Below are positions 1-8,056 of a DNA stretch of 19,748 bases, piece by piece. Where the stretch lies: the NCBI GenBank assembly GCA_964607445.1, contig CAZSKN010000043.1:1-19748 (forward strand), written 5' to 3'. The notes beneath the pieces are model-generated. The model was not told the DNA's origin. It did not search any database and saw only the letters and a program-made list of their open reading frames with translations. Position 1 is the first letter of the stretch. Every line of letters begins with the position of its first letter. The position numbers and the translations under genes are program-made. This DNA comes from CALCKU01 sp964607445. Its GTDB lineage: Bacteria > Pseudomonadota > Alphaproteobacteria > Caulobacterales > Maricaulaceae.

Positions 1-148
1 GCCACATTAACAGGCCGGACACAGGACAGTACCAGACCAAGGCATGCCGAAACGTTAAAAAAGAACTTGCAATAAGGGAGCCATCCACACAGGATACTTG
101 GGGGCACTTATAGCTTGACCTTCTTGAATGTTGGGCGGAAAATTTTTT

Positions 149-802
149 ATGAAAGAAATTATACCCGAATGGCCCCTTAAAATTACGCGTGAAGAGCGCA
201 AATTAGCAAACCAACGCCGAAAAGACTTTGAGGCGATTTTGAAGAAACGGGCAAAAGGAACAGGATGGCGCTATCGTGAAGGTGCAATATTCCGAAAAAC
301 TGGCGATTGGTTTCTTGCTTCGACTCCCCATCTAACTTGGAAAGAAGGAATTAAACATGAGCTAATGATTAAACCGATGGCGCTGGATACATTATTTTGG
401 AAGATTGTGGATCTTCCGGAAAACGAGGAGTTGCCCTTATCTTTCCGCGAAAATGGAGCTTGGGTCTTAAGGCCTCCAAAGATTTCTCGATTTGTTATTC
501 CAGAGAAAAATGATCCAACAGAATTAGCAAATTTAGCGTTTGAATGGACGGAGACATGGTGTTCACGGAATTTGGCTGCATATAAAATTAACGACATATT
601 GGACCGTTTGAAGCCGTTAGAAAAGACGAAAGGTCACAATCGGTCTGTCGCCATTTGTCTTTTGATACTCAAGAACGAGTTCAAACAAGCAAGTCTTTTA
701 ATTAGAAATCATCTCGATGACTCTGGAGGGTTTTCTATCGGTATCAAGAGAACATTCTACGACATGGCTAAGGACTGGTTGGCAAATAACGATACCATAT
801 AG
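149..802 (+). CDS. Unassigned protein, possibly DUF4304-like
   Basis: An intact reading frame of 217 codons that I do not recognise with confidence. I chose the ATG at 149 over the in-frame ATG at 128 because GGCGGA lies 9 bases upstream of it, while nothing resembling a ribosome binding site precedes 128. The product is soluble, with no signal peptide or membrane segment. It has a charged N-terminal helix rich in Arg/Lys, then a Trp/Phe-rich alpha/beta region (residues about 35-110), and a mainly helical C-terminal half. The pattern of a short helix followed by 'FRKTGDWFLAS' and hydrophobic strands loosely recalls DUF4304-type proteins, often found as accessory or immunity-like genes; this is a guess. 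It stands alone, with a weak GC-rich hairpin just after the stop. Base composition is AT-rich compared with the neighbours, which fits an accessory gene. Confidence 0.6.
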   Translation: MKEIIPEWPLKITREERKLANQRRKDFEAILKKRAKGTGWRYREGAIFRKTGDWFLASTPHLTWKEGIKHELMIKPMALDTLFWKIVDLPENEELPLSFRENGAWVLRPPKISRFVIPEKNDPTELANLAFEWTETWCSRNLAAYKINDILDRLKPLEKTKGHNRSVAICLLILKNEFKQASLLIRNHLDDSGGFSIGIKRTFYDMAKDWLANNDTI

Positions 803-806
803 GGAA

Positions 807-830
807 AAGCCGGCGTCCCGCGAGCGGCTT
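807..830 (+). terminator. Weak hairpin after the unassigned gene
   Basis: AAGCCG (807-812) pairs with CGGCTT (825-830) five bases after the stop codon. The loop is 12 bases and no T-run follows, so it is at best a weak or Rho-assisted terminator. Confidence 0.3.
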
Positions 831-1283
831 AAATTCGCCTAATACTGTTGAAAAACTCTTGGATTATTTTGCTTGTCAGGCTCTTTGAGTATAGCCGTCA
901 GTCTTTGCCTGCGGCTTTTGTGCCGTTATTTTTCTGTTTCTGTGTTTAAGCGGGTTTCATAGGCGGTTGGTTTGATTGTTTTGGGGCATATTCGCTCCCT
1001 TGAAACCATCAATGATGCGGGGCTAAAAGATACGCATACTTAAACCGTTCGCAGCTCTATGGCGGCTGTGCGCGGGTTCGCAGTCGTATCAAAGGTTATG
1101 AAATAGAGCTAAATATAATATATAAAATATGCTCTTTTCGGTTCATATACGTTCTTTTGTGTTGCTTGTAGATTCTAAAATAGTGTATCTGGCGTCAATC
1201 TATTGAATCAGATGGGTGTAGCCACAGCTTTTGATGACATAGGTGACATATTTCGAAGCCCACGATGGCTAACTTATTGAAAA
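831..1283. other. Gene-free stretch before tRNA-Thr
   Basis: No reading frame in this stretch has a convincing start, length or recognisable product on either strand. It contains CTGTTGAAAAACTC at 845-858, which resembles the outer end of some insertion sequences. Short open frames nearby, such as the minus-strand frame around 925-1020, do not match a transposase I can name. The part around 1105-1130 is very AT-rich. It could be a decayed element next to a tRNA gene, but the sequence alone does not show this. Confidence 0.4.
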
Positions 1284-1358
1284 GCCGCGGTAGCTCAGTG
1301 GTAGAGCGCATCATTGGTAATGATGAGGTCGGGAGTTCAATTCTCCCTCGCGGCACCA
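1284..1358 (+). tRNA. tRNA-Thr (GGT anticodon)
   Basis: The cloverleaf is complete. The acceptor stem is GCCGCGG with TCGCGGC (one G-T pair). The D-arm is TAGCTCAGTGGTAGAGC. The anticodon stem CATCA/TGATG closes the loop TTGGTAA with anticodon GGT. The T-arm is GGGAG TTCAATT CTCCC. The discriminator is A and CCA is encoded at 1356-1358. GGT reads threonine ACC and ACU codons. The chorismate mutase gene follows 41 bases downstream on the same strand. No duplicate of the 3' end of the tRNA is visible elsewhere in the window, so nothing here shows use as an integration site. Confidence 0.96.
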
Positions 1359-1399
1359 GATTAACTTACAGGGCTAAGGCTCGAAAGACGACATAATCG

Positions 1400-1705
1400 A
1401 TGAAACCTACACCCAAAGACTGCCAAACGCTCGCAGATGTGCGCGAAGGTGTAGATATCTTGGATCGAGAACTGGTGAGGTTATTGCGTATACGTCAGGA
1501 ATATATGCACGCGGCGGCGCGCATTAAACCCAATCGAGCCTCGGTTTATGATGCCCATCGTATAGAAGATGTTGTTTCCAAAGTCGTGTCCGAGGCTGAA
1601 AAACTAGGTTTGTCTCAAGCGATTGCCGAGCCTGTCTGGCGTAAACTTATAGAGCGGTGCATTGCCCATGAATTTGATGTTTGGGACCGCACGCGGGTAA
1701 ATTAG
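1400..1705 (+). CDS. Chorismate mutase, AroQ/PchB type
   Basis: A 101-residue all-helical protein of the AroQ fold. The known reaction of the family is chorismate to prephenate, feeding phenylalanine and tyrosine synthesis; the closely related PchB group removes pyruvate from isochorismate. Visible hallmarks are the helix-1 motif 'LADVREGVDILDRELVRLL' (residues about 11-29) with active-site-type Arg residues, then 'AAARIKPNR' at the loop to helix 2, 'AHRIEDVV' in helix 2, and a C-terminal helix ending in 'IAHEFDVWDRTR'. The layout and length fit the free-standing PchB-like chorismate mutases common in alphaproteobacteria. Start ATG at 1400; the ribosome binding site is weak. It follows tRNA-Thr on the same strand and meets the DUF885 gene tail to tail with a 7-base gap. 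No salicylate or siderophore genes are nearby, so the mutase role is preferred. Confidence 0.85.
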   Translation: MKPTPKDCQTLADVREGVDILDRELVRLLRIRQEYMHAAARIKPNRASVYDAHRIEDVVSKVVSEAEKLGLSQAIAEPVWRKLIERCIAHEFDVWDRTRVN

Positions 1706-1712
1706 GCAATTG

Positions 1713-3578
1713 TTACCGGGCACGTTCAGTTTCGATATATGTGTCAATGATACGACCTAATACAGTCATTGGGACACTGCCGCCCAAAACGACAGCATCA
1801 TTAAATTTACGGTATTCAAAGTTATCTCCCAAAGCCGAGGTGGCTTTTTCACGTAACCGATTGATTGCTGAGTGTCCTACCTTGTAGCCACAGGCTTGGC
1901 CCGGCCATGCACAATAGCGATCAATTTCGCCGCGTACCTCTTCAGGCTGCGAGCCATTATTGGTCACAAACCAGTCAATCGCGTGTTCCCGCGTCCAACG
2001 CTTGGCATGAAGTCCGGTATCGACAACAAGACGGCAGGCGCGGAAAGCCAGAGATTGTAAATATCCTAATCTCCCGACAGGGAATTCGTCATAAACGCCA
2101 AGTTCATCGGCGATTTGTTGCGCATATAATGCCCAGCCCTCAGAATAGGCATTAAACGCCAAAAGGGAACGAATGAGGGGTTGTTTAAATGTGTATTCAC
2201 CCTGCCAGACATGTCCGGGAATAGCTTCGTGATAGGTAAGGTCGGCTAAACTAAACTTGTTATGTAAATCTGTGCTTCGTAAATTAATCCAGAAATGACC
2301 GGGTTGCGTGCCATCAATAGAACCTGGGCCACCATAAGCACCGGGCGCACCGGCCTCAACATCAGGGGCGATACGTGTGACTTCCAAAAATCCCGGCACC
2401 AAGGTTTCAAAAGCCTGAGGCATGCGTCCACGAATATCCTCGACTGTCACATTAATGAAATCCATGATTTCCTGCCGCCCGGGATCGCCTTTAGCAAAAT
2501 GGTAACGTTTGTCATTGCCCAAGGCTGTCATTCGCGCTCCGACAGAACCTTGTGTATAGCCAATGGATCGTAATATCGGGTCCATTCGGGCTTGCAAATC
2601 GGCAAGTTCATCCAGCCCGATTTGGTGGACTTCATCGGGTGATAGCGTGGTGGTTGTCCCGCCGCGTAAAGCCCAGCTATAATAGGCGTCACCATTAGGT
2701 TTTGCCCAAATACCGGCATCGGAATTCGCGCGCGGGGCGAGGGCCATATGGGCCACGATCTGGCGGTCTAGTGCGGGGCCGATTTCTGTTATGGCAATTT
2801 TTTCCGCTTTTTGTGCATAGCTCTCTCCAAGGCTTTCAGATTTTGCTGCAAATGTACTGACTATACCCCAGTCTTTTGGCGCACGGGCGCGGGCCGCACG
2901 GAATTGCCCCAGCGTCTTTTCCATTAAAAAGTCGGGTAATATGACACCAGATTTACCTGCGATTCGTGTGCGCTCTGTCTCGCCGTCCAATTGCGCGGCA
3001 TAGGCGCTCATGCGCTCTAAATAGGCGTCGGCGTCTTCACGGGTTGTAATTTTATGTGATGAGTCCAGAAAGCTTGGTATTTCAACAAAGGCACCTGTGT
3101 TCTGGGCGACGGCGTAAGGGCTGTTCCGGTAAGACCAGTTGGAATTGAGCAAAGCTACATCCCCATAAGCGTGATCAAAACCTTGCATGGTCATATCGAA
3201 TACCGAACGTACGACCTCGAAATTAAGGGCTAGGTCTGTGGGTAATGTCGCGACATCCACAGCCTTGAGTGTGGTCAAAATAGATTTGACATCGGTCTTG
3301 ATTTTGGCCTGTCCCTCGGGCGAGCGGTCTGTGAGTTTTGACTTTAAGTGGCTATATTTGCCTTTATCGAGGCCGTAGCTTGATGCGCTTTCAGGGTAGC
3401 TCTCCAGCATGAATTCAGTGGCTTGCTCTAATAGAGCGCTCGCATGTGAATGAGATGATAAATTTGCGGCAGGGCTGGGCGCAATGCTGTGTTTGTCCTG
3501 ACACGCTGTTAGGGGCAAGGCTGCCGTGGTCAGGGCCGCAGCAGAGGTTTGAATAAGAGTGCGGCGCGAAACGGTCAT
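1713..3578 (-). CDS. DUF885 family putative metallopeptidase, exported
   Basis: A 621-residue protein of the DUF885 family, a widespread group of zinc-peptidase-like proteins whose substrates are mostly unknown. The N-terminus 'SRRTLIQTSAAALTTAALPLTAC' region has a twin-arginine motif (R5, R6), a hydrophobic stretch and a lipobox-like LTAC ending at Cys26. It is therefore probably exported by Tat and may be lipid-anchored. The core carries H450-E451-AIPG-H456, the HExxxxH-like metal motif of the family, followed by 'AYSEGWALYAQQ', whose Glu is the likely third ligand. A GHFWIN strand lies just before. Length is normal and the frame is intact. The ATG at 3576-3578 gives a complete signal peptide. 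It is transcribed toward the chorismate mutase and lies downstream of the CoA-transferase gene on the same strand with a 157-base gap, so the two may or may not share a transcript. Confidence 0.88.
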   Translation of the reverse strand: MTVSRRTLIQTSAAALTTAALPLTACQDKHSIAPSPAANLSSHSHASALLEQATEFMLESYPESASSYGLDKGKYSHLKSKLTDRSPEGQAKIKTDVKSILTTLKAVDVATLPTDLALNFEVVRSVFDMTMQGFDHAYGDVALLNSNWSYRNSPYAVAQNTGAFVEIPSFLDSSHKITTREDADAYLERMSAYAAQLDGETERTRIAGKSGVILPDFLMEKTLGQFRAARARAPKDWGIVSTFAAKSESLGESYAQKAEKIAITEIGPALDRQIVAHMALAPRANSDAGIWAKPNGDAYYSWALRGGTTTTLSPDEVHQIGLDELADLQARMDPILRSIGYTQGSVGARMTALGNDKRYHFAKGDPGRQEIMDFINVTVEDIRGRMPQAFETLVPGFLEVTRIAPDVEAGAPGAYGGPGSIDGTQPGHFWINLRSTDLHNKFSLADLTYHEAIPGHVWQGEYTFKQPLIRSLLAFNAYSEGWALYAQQIADELGVYDEFPVGRLGYLQSLAFRACRLVVDTGLHAKRWTREHAIDWFVTNNGSQPEEVRGEIDRYCAWPGQACGYKVGHSAINRLREKATSALGDNFEYRKFNDAVVLGGSVPMTVLGRIIDTYIETERAR

Positions 3579-3735
3579 GGTTAGTCCTGTTAAATTATCT
3601 CAGCGGTTGTGCCATGTCGAAAGCAATAAGGCAAATAGGGCGGCGTGAAATATAGGCATTTAAATTGCGTAATCGCGGTGGAATGGGCGCGGCAGGTATA
3701 GGCCTGAGGGGATCATAAATTGAGACTATGAAAAC

Positions 3736-4878
3736 CTAAGCTTGCGTGACGCCTGTAGATTTAAGCGTGTCAATTTTCTGGGGGCTATAACCTAGGTCCA
3801 TAAGGATTTCAGCGGTGTCATCATGGGCGCCGGGAAGGGTGTATGGCGCGTCATTGGGCTGGCTTTGAAAAACGGGGGCGCTGCGTGGATGTATGAATTT
3901 TCCATGTGCCTTCAGACCGCCACGAGCCTGATTTTGGGGATGTTCCGTGGCTTCTTGCATGTTTAATACAGGGGACACGCAAGCATCGGAGCCGTCAAAT
4001 ATATCGGCCCATGTCTCGCGGGATTTAGATGCAAAAACCTCTTCGAGCAAAGCATGTTGACGGGCAAAAAGAGATTTATTATTTTGTGCGCCATATGTTT
4101 TGGGGTCTATGTCGAGCTTGTCCAACATAATTGCGAAAAATTGCGGTTCAATACATCCCACAGCCATAAATTTATCATCCAAGGTCTTATAGCAACGATA
4201 ATAGGGTGTACCTCCATCTAAAAGATTTGCTTCCCTATTGGTTGTCCATTGACCGATGGCTTTTAGGGAATGAAACATCGTCATTAGTGAGGACACACCG
4301 TCAATCATAGCCGCATCGATGACGTCGCCTTGACCTGTTTTGTCAGCTTTGAGCAAAGCTGCCAGCAGACCCATGACTAAAAATAATGTTCCGCCGCCGT
4401 AATCACCGACTAAATTCAAAGGCGGCATGGGGGGCGCGCCTGCTTTTCCCATCGCCTCTAGCGCTCCGGTAATAGAAATGTAATTTATATCATGCCCAGC
4501 TATTTTTGCCCAAGGGCCTGTTTGCCCCCAACCTGTCATCCGGCCATAAACCAGTTTAGGATTAATGGCGTGACAGGCTTTGGGACAAATCCCTAAACGT
4601 TCAACAACACCGGGTCGGAGGCCTTCAAAAATAGCATCGGCTGTTTTGACTAAATCTAGTAAAACCTTCACGCCCTCAGCTTTGCGTAAATCTAGGACAA
4701 TTGTTTTTTTGCCACGATTGGAGATCATAGGTATATGGGCCACCGGGCCCGGACGATTGATTAAAATAATTTCCGCGCCCATATCTGCAAGTAGTTGTCC
4801 GGCGTAGGGACCCGGGCCAATAGCTGCGAGTTCGATGATTCTAATACCATTTAAGGGGCCGGACGTCGGTTTTGACAT
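3736..4878 (-). CDS. Alpha-methylacyl-CoA racemase (CoA-transferase family III)
   Basis: A 380-residue member of the CaiB/BaiF family, most like alpha-methylacyl-CoA racemase, which inverts the 2-methyl centre of branched acyl-CoAs. The N-terminus 'LNGIRIIELAAIGPGPYAGQ' is the family's CoA-binding start. The racemase catalytic residues known from the Mycobacterium tuberculosis enzyme (His126, Asp156, Glu241) appear as H129 (AGHDINY), D159 (GDYGGG) and E244 (CIEPQ), all at the same +3 offset. I start it at 4878 because AAGGAT lies 8 bases upstream. A longer in-frame start at 4959 would add 27 residues of non-homologous, low-complexity sequence and run almost to the divergent gene. It is divergent from the flavin monooxygenase, with 107 bases between. 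Substrate is unknown; branched fatty acids or sterol side chains are typical. Confidence 0.88.
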   Translation of the reverse strand: MSKPTSGPLNGIRIIELAAIGPGPYAGQLLADMGAEIILINRPGPVAHIPMISNRGKKTIVLDLRKAEGVKVLLDLVKTADAIFEGLRPGVVERLGICPKACHAINPKLVYGRMTGWGQTGPWAKIAGHDINYISITGALEAMGKAGAPPMPPLNLVGDYGGGTLFLVMGLLAALLKADKTGQGDVIDAAMIDGVSSLMTMFHSLKAIGQWTTNREANLLDGGTPYYRCYKTLDDKFMAVGCIEPQFFAIMLDKLDIDPKTYGAQNNKSLFARQHALLEEVFASKSRETWADIFDGSDACVSPVLNMQEATEHPQNQARGGLKAHGKFIHPRSAPVFQSQPNDAPYTLPGAHDDTAEILMDLGYSPQKIDTLKSTGVTQA

Positions 4879-4985
4879 GTTTCGATCCTTTTCGGGTGTG
4901 CATATAAGACCTAGAGCTTTGCAGGAAATAGAGCAATTAAAACTCCTTTTATTGATCATTATCAGAAAATCACATAAGGCGGGTC
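4879..4985. promoter_or_regulatory. Shared divergent promoter region, racemase / monooxygenase
   Basis: The 107 bases between two divergent start codons must hold both promoters. The minus-strand ribosome binding site is AAGGAT and the plus-strand one is GGCGGG, 4 bases before the ATG at 4986. The AT-rich centre (TTTTATTGATCATTATC, about 4946-4965) is the likely core. I see no clear -35/-10 pair or strong operator. Confidence 0.4.
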
Positions 4986-6734
4986 ATGGCGAAGGATACG
5001 CATGATATACCGGTCTTGATTGTCGGAGGAGGGCCGGTGGGCCTGACCTTGGCTATGGAGTTGCAACATCAGGGCATAAAAGCGGTTTTATGCGAACGTA
5101 ACTTGCAGACAACGCGCCACCCTAAAATGGATATAACCAATGGCCGTTCAATGGAATTATTTAGGCGTTTGGGGTATTCAGGCGAAATTCGTAAGGCCGC
5201 CATTCCAGACCATCATCCGTTCGAGGTGGTGTGGGCCACAGGATTATCTGGATGGGAGTTAGCGCGATTTTCATATCCGACGGTTCGGGATATGTGGACG
5301 ACACTCAAAGCTGACCGTAGCGGGAGCTTACCCGTGGAACCGAATATGCGCGTGAGTCAAGTTGTGATTGAGCCTGTGTTAAAAAATATTTTGGAACGCG
5401 ATGCCAAGCTCATCGATCTTAGATATGGATGGCAGTTAGATAGTTTTAAACAAGATGTGGCAGGCGTGAACGCCGTACTAAGGCATATTGAAACCGGTGA
5501 GCGCAAATCCATACGCAGTAAATATCTTATCGGGTGTGACGGCGCGCGCAGTTCTATACGTCGGGGGTTAGGGATCGAAATGGATTTCATTTCTGTTCCG
5601 GAATTATTGACTGAAGCTGGCGGGCTTGCGCGACATACATATTCAACTTTACGCGGCGTTTTTCAAAAGAAAAAGGTATTAAGTACAAATGTTTACGTTA
5701 TTCACTTCATTTCGAAAGATATCGATAAATTAGAGAAATTTGGTAAAATATGGCACCTGCAAATGCCAAGGGGTAGCACGTTAATCAGTCAAAATGATAA
5801 AGATAGCTATACGTTACATATACCCTTAGAACTTGGCCAGAAGGTTGAAACCCTCCATCCAATGCGTTTGCTTCAAGAGGTTTTAGGCACAGAGATTGAG
5901 GCTGATATTTACCAACATAATATTTGGGCATTACAATTGGGAATGGCACAATCTTTTGGCAAAGATAGAGTCTGGTTAGCGGGCGATAGTGCGCACCAAA
6001 TGATCCCTGCCGGCGGGTACGGTATGAATACCGGGGTTGGGGATGCCGTCGCATTGGGTTGGGTTTTAGGCGCTATTATTAAGGGGTGGGGCGGTGAGAA
6101 CCTATTGCACGGCTATAATATTGAACGCCGGTCTGTTGCAGAGCGTAATCTTCAGGCGTCAAAACGCCATATGGCTGTACGGGTAAAAATTTCTCAAGCC
6201 GAAACGCCGGATTTACGCCGCCCAACCCCTAAGGGAAAACAGGCGCGTGAAAACATGGGCACTTATATCGATAATCTTGGCAATCTTGAAAATGAGGCAC
6301 TGGGGATTGAAATCGGTTATAGCTATGACACTTCTCCACTTATATGTAATAAAAACTGTTCGTCAGACTATAAGGCCATATCCCGTGGGGGAGATAAATA
6401 CGACGCATGGAAAACTTATATACCGACGACGCGTCCGGGTAGTCGTCCACCTAATATTTGGATGACACCTAAAACCGCGTTGTTTGATTTGTTTGACCCG
6501 GCTGGTTTTACTATTTTAATGTTTGAAGATATTGATATTCGCGGCTTAAAACGGGCTGCGAAATCGGCTAGCGTACCCTTAGTTCCGGTCAAGATTGATG
6601 ATAGTCATATTCAGGCCCTTTATGGATTTGACCTTGTAATTATTCGGCCTGATCAACATGTGGCATGGCGTGGAAATACTCTTCCTGAAGATGTTCATGC
6701 GCTCATCGACATTATTCGTGGTGCACGGACATAG
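4986..6734 (+). CDS. FAD-dependent monooxygenase, PheA/TfdB/MhpA type
   Basis: A 582-residue class A flavin monooxygenase. Members hydroxylate phenols, aromatic acids or polyketides using NAD(P)H and O2. The three family signatures are all present: GGGPVG (residues 14-19) in the N-terminal FAD fold, the NADPH/FAD-contact motif GCDGARSSIRR (183-193), and GDSAHQMIPAGGYGMNTGVGD starting near 333, which binds FAD ribityl and phosphate. The C-terminal 60 residues form a thioredoxin-like domain ending in 'IIRPDQHVAWRG', typical of phenol hydroxylase/MhpA-type enzymes. The ATG at 4986 has GGCGGG close upstream. It is divergent from the racemase and 121 bases upstream of the DUF1295 gene. The substrate cannot be read; no ring-cleavage dioxygenase or other aromatic catabolic gene is in the window, which argues against a complete aromatic degradation operon here. 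Confidence 0.88.
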   Translation: MAKDTHDIPVLIVGGGPVGLTLAMELQHQGIKAVLCERNLQTTRHPKMDITNGRSMELFRRLGYSGEIRKAAIPDHHPFEVVWATGLSGWELARFSYPTVRDMWTTLKADRSGSLPVEPNMRVSQVVIEPVLKNILERDAKLIDLRYGWQLDSFKQDVAGVNAVLRHIETGERKSIRSKYLIGCDGARSSIRRGLGIEMDFISVPELLTEAGGLARHTYSTLRGVFQKKKVLSTNVYVIHFISKDIDKLEKFGKIWHLQMPRGSTLISQNDKDSYTLHIPLELGQKVETLHPMRLLQEVLGTEIEADIYQHNIWALQLGMAQSFGKDRVWLAGDSAHQMIPAGGYGMNTGVGDAVALGWVLGAIIKGWGGENLLHGYNIERRSVAERNLQASKRHMAVRVKISQAETPDLRRPTPKGKQARENMGTYIDNLGNLENEALGIEIGYSYDTSPLICNKNCSSDYKAISRGGDKYDAWKTYIPTTRPGSRPPNIWMTPKTALFDLFDPAGFTILMFEDIDIRGLKRAAKSASVPLVPVKIDDSHIQALYGFDLVIIRPDQHVAWRGNTLPEDVHALIDIIRGART

Positions 6735-6818
6735 CGCGCGTATACTATAGTTAGAAGCGGTTTGGCGGGCAGACAGGGTCTGGCTTTGGAGGGTAGTTAA
6801 CCGGTGAGACAGGTCGGG

Positions 6819-6831
6819 CTTTTGCAAAATT
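6819..6831. repeat. Palindromic 13-mer, copy 1 of 2
   Basis: CTTTTGCAAAATT, containing the perfect palindrome TTTTGCAAAA, lies 25 bases before the DUF1295 start. The identical 13-mer occurs again at 7767-7779, just after the same gene. Confidence 0.45.
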
Positions 6832-6855
6832 AAAACAAGTCTGATAGCATAAGCT

Positions 6856-7734
6856 ATGACGGTAAAACTCACGCTTGCGATTATATTTTTTACGGCGCTT
6901 GGATTATTTATCGCCTTTGCTGGTGGAGTAGGAGGTGTGCAGTTTGGGGGTGTTTCTGTTTTTTTGCTGTGCGGAATTTTAGCTTACATAATAAATTGGA
7001 TCGCTTTCATTCCAGCGGTTATTTATAAAACCGAGAAATATTATGACGCGGTAGGGTCCTTAACGTTTTTGTCTATGCTGTGTGTCGGTGTTTTACTCTC
7101 AACACCGCTCCACGCCCGGGCTATAATAGTGGCGCTTATGGTCGGCATATGGGCCGTTCGATTAGGAAGTTTTTTGTTTTTGCGTATCCGAAGAGATGGG
7201 CATGATCGCCGTTTTGCAACCCTTAAAACCTTCCCTCTCAGATTTTTTCTTACATGGACTTTGCAAGCCACATGGGCCATTTTAACAAGCGCCTGTGCCC
7301 TTGCGATTATAACGTCATTGCAGCCAAAAGATATTGGCCTTATCGGCTATTGCGGGATATTCATTTGGGGTATCGGGTTTTTAATAGAAGTTGTTTCTGA
7401 TCGTCAAAAAAGTGATTTTAGAAAAGACCCGGCCAATAGTGATAAATTTATTAATTCAGGCTTGTGGGCGTGGTCGCGTCATCCTAATTACTTTGGTGAA
7501 ATAACGCTCTGGGTGGGGATCGCGATTATGGCATTACCGATTTTAACAGATTGGCAATGGGCAGTGCTGGTCTCCCCGTTTTTTGTAATGTTCTTGCTCG
7601 TGAAAGTGAGCGGTATTCCAATGTTAGAAAAGCATGCCGCCAAAAAATGGGGTGATAATAATGATTACAAAGCCTATTGTGCGGTGACACCCGTGCTCGT
7701 TTTAAAACCCCCTAAGGCTGAAAACACAGGCTGA
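6856..7734 (+). CDS. DUF1295 membrane protein, steroid 5-alpha-reductase-like
   Basis: A 292-residue inner membrane protein with about six or seven hydrophobic segments. It belongs to the DUF1295 group of the steroid 5-alpha-reductase/isoprenylcysteine methyltransferase-like fold. The diagnostic C-terminal block is present: 'KFINSGLWAWSRHPNYFGEITLWVGI' (residues about 195-220), with the SRHPNYFGE motif that binds cofactor in this superfamily, and 'GIPMLEKHAAKKWG' nearer the end. Relatives are annotated only as DUF1295 or 3-oxo-5-alpha-steroid 4-dehydrogenase-like and their substrates are mostly unknown. The start at 6856 has no good ribosome binding site, but it precedes a good first membrane segment. 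The gene follows the monooxygenase after 121 bases on the same strand and could be cotranscribed. A racemase, a monooxygenase and a reductase-like protein together hint at lipid or steroid chemistry, but this is inference. Confidence 0.85.
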   Translation: MTVKLTLAIIFFTALGLFIAFAGGVGGVQFGGVSVFLLCGILAYIINWIAFIPAVIYKTEKYYDAVGSLTFLSMLCVGVLLSTPLHARAIIVALMVGIWAVRLGSFLFLRIRRDGHDRRFATLKTFPLRFFLTWTLQATWAILTSACALAIITSLQPKDIGLIGYCGIFIWGIGFLIEVVSDRQKSDFRKDPANSDKFINSGLWAWSRHPNYFGEITLWVGIAIMALPILTDWQWAVLVSPFFVMFLLVKVSGIPMLEKHAAKKWGDNNDYKAYCAVTPVLVLKPPKAENTG

Positions 7735-8056
7735 ATTGTAGGTCTCGTCATCATCATAGGCCGTAACTTTTGCAAAATTCAGCGTGTGTAAATATACCCG
7801 ACTGTTTTTAACAGATTTTATCTTTTAACGTGTAGATATGTGTTAGACATTTTCAGAGTTGGAATTGCTTTGTGCGATCCTATAGATCTAAATTCTAGGT
7901 GTATGTTTTGGACGAATGATGCGGATTTCAAGTAAGAAGCCCCGCCTTTGGGCAGCAAAGATCGGATAAAAATGCAATTGTCATTAAGGCTGATGTTTAA
8001 ACAATTTGGCATTGCCTGTCAAAACAATGCCGCGCTCCGTAACCTCTTAGGTTTAG
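7735..8056. other. Gene-free stretch before the LacI remnant
   Basis: Apart from the 13-mer repeat at 7767-7779, I see no gene here. I looked for the missing helix-turn-helix N-terminus of the LacI-type regulator that follows and found no trace of it in any frame, so that part of the gene seems deleted rather than frameshifted. Confidence 0.5.
7767..7779. repeat. Palindromic 13-mer, copy 2 of 2
   Basis: An exact copy of CTTTTGCAAAATT, 33 bases after the DUF1295 stop; the first copy is at 6819-6831. An inverted repeat GCTGAATT (7730-7737)/AATTCAGC (7776-7783) overlaps this copy and brackets the gene's 3' end. Confidence 0.45.

Noticed and set aside
1..148. An open frame from the window edge to a TAA at 73-75 that could be the tail of a gene (ending ...AETLKKNLQ).
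   Set aside because: Only 24 residues are visible and they match no family I recognise; an open frame of this length is expected by chance.
845..858. CTGTTGAAAAACTC, resembling the tip of some insertion sequences.
   Set aside because: No matching opposite end, target duplication or transposase was found, so it stays a note only.
1284..1358. tRNA-Thr as an integration site for a mobile island.
   Set aside because: No integrase gene and no second copy of the tRNA 3' end are visible in the window.
4879..4959. Longer N-terminus of the racemase starting at 4959.
   Set aside because: The extra 27 residues look non-homologous, and the ATG at 4878 has a well-spaced AAGGAT and begins just before the conserved family start.
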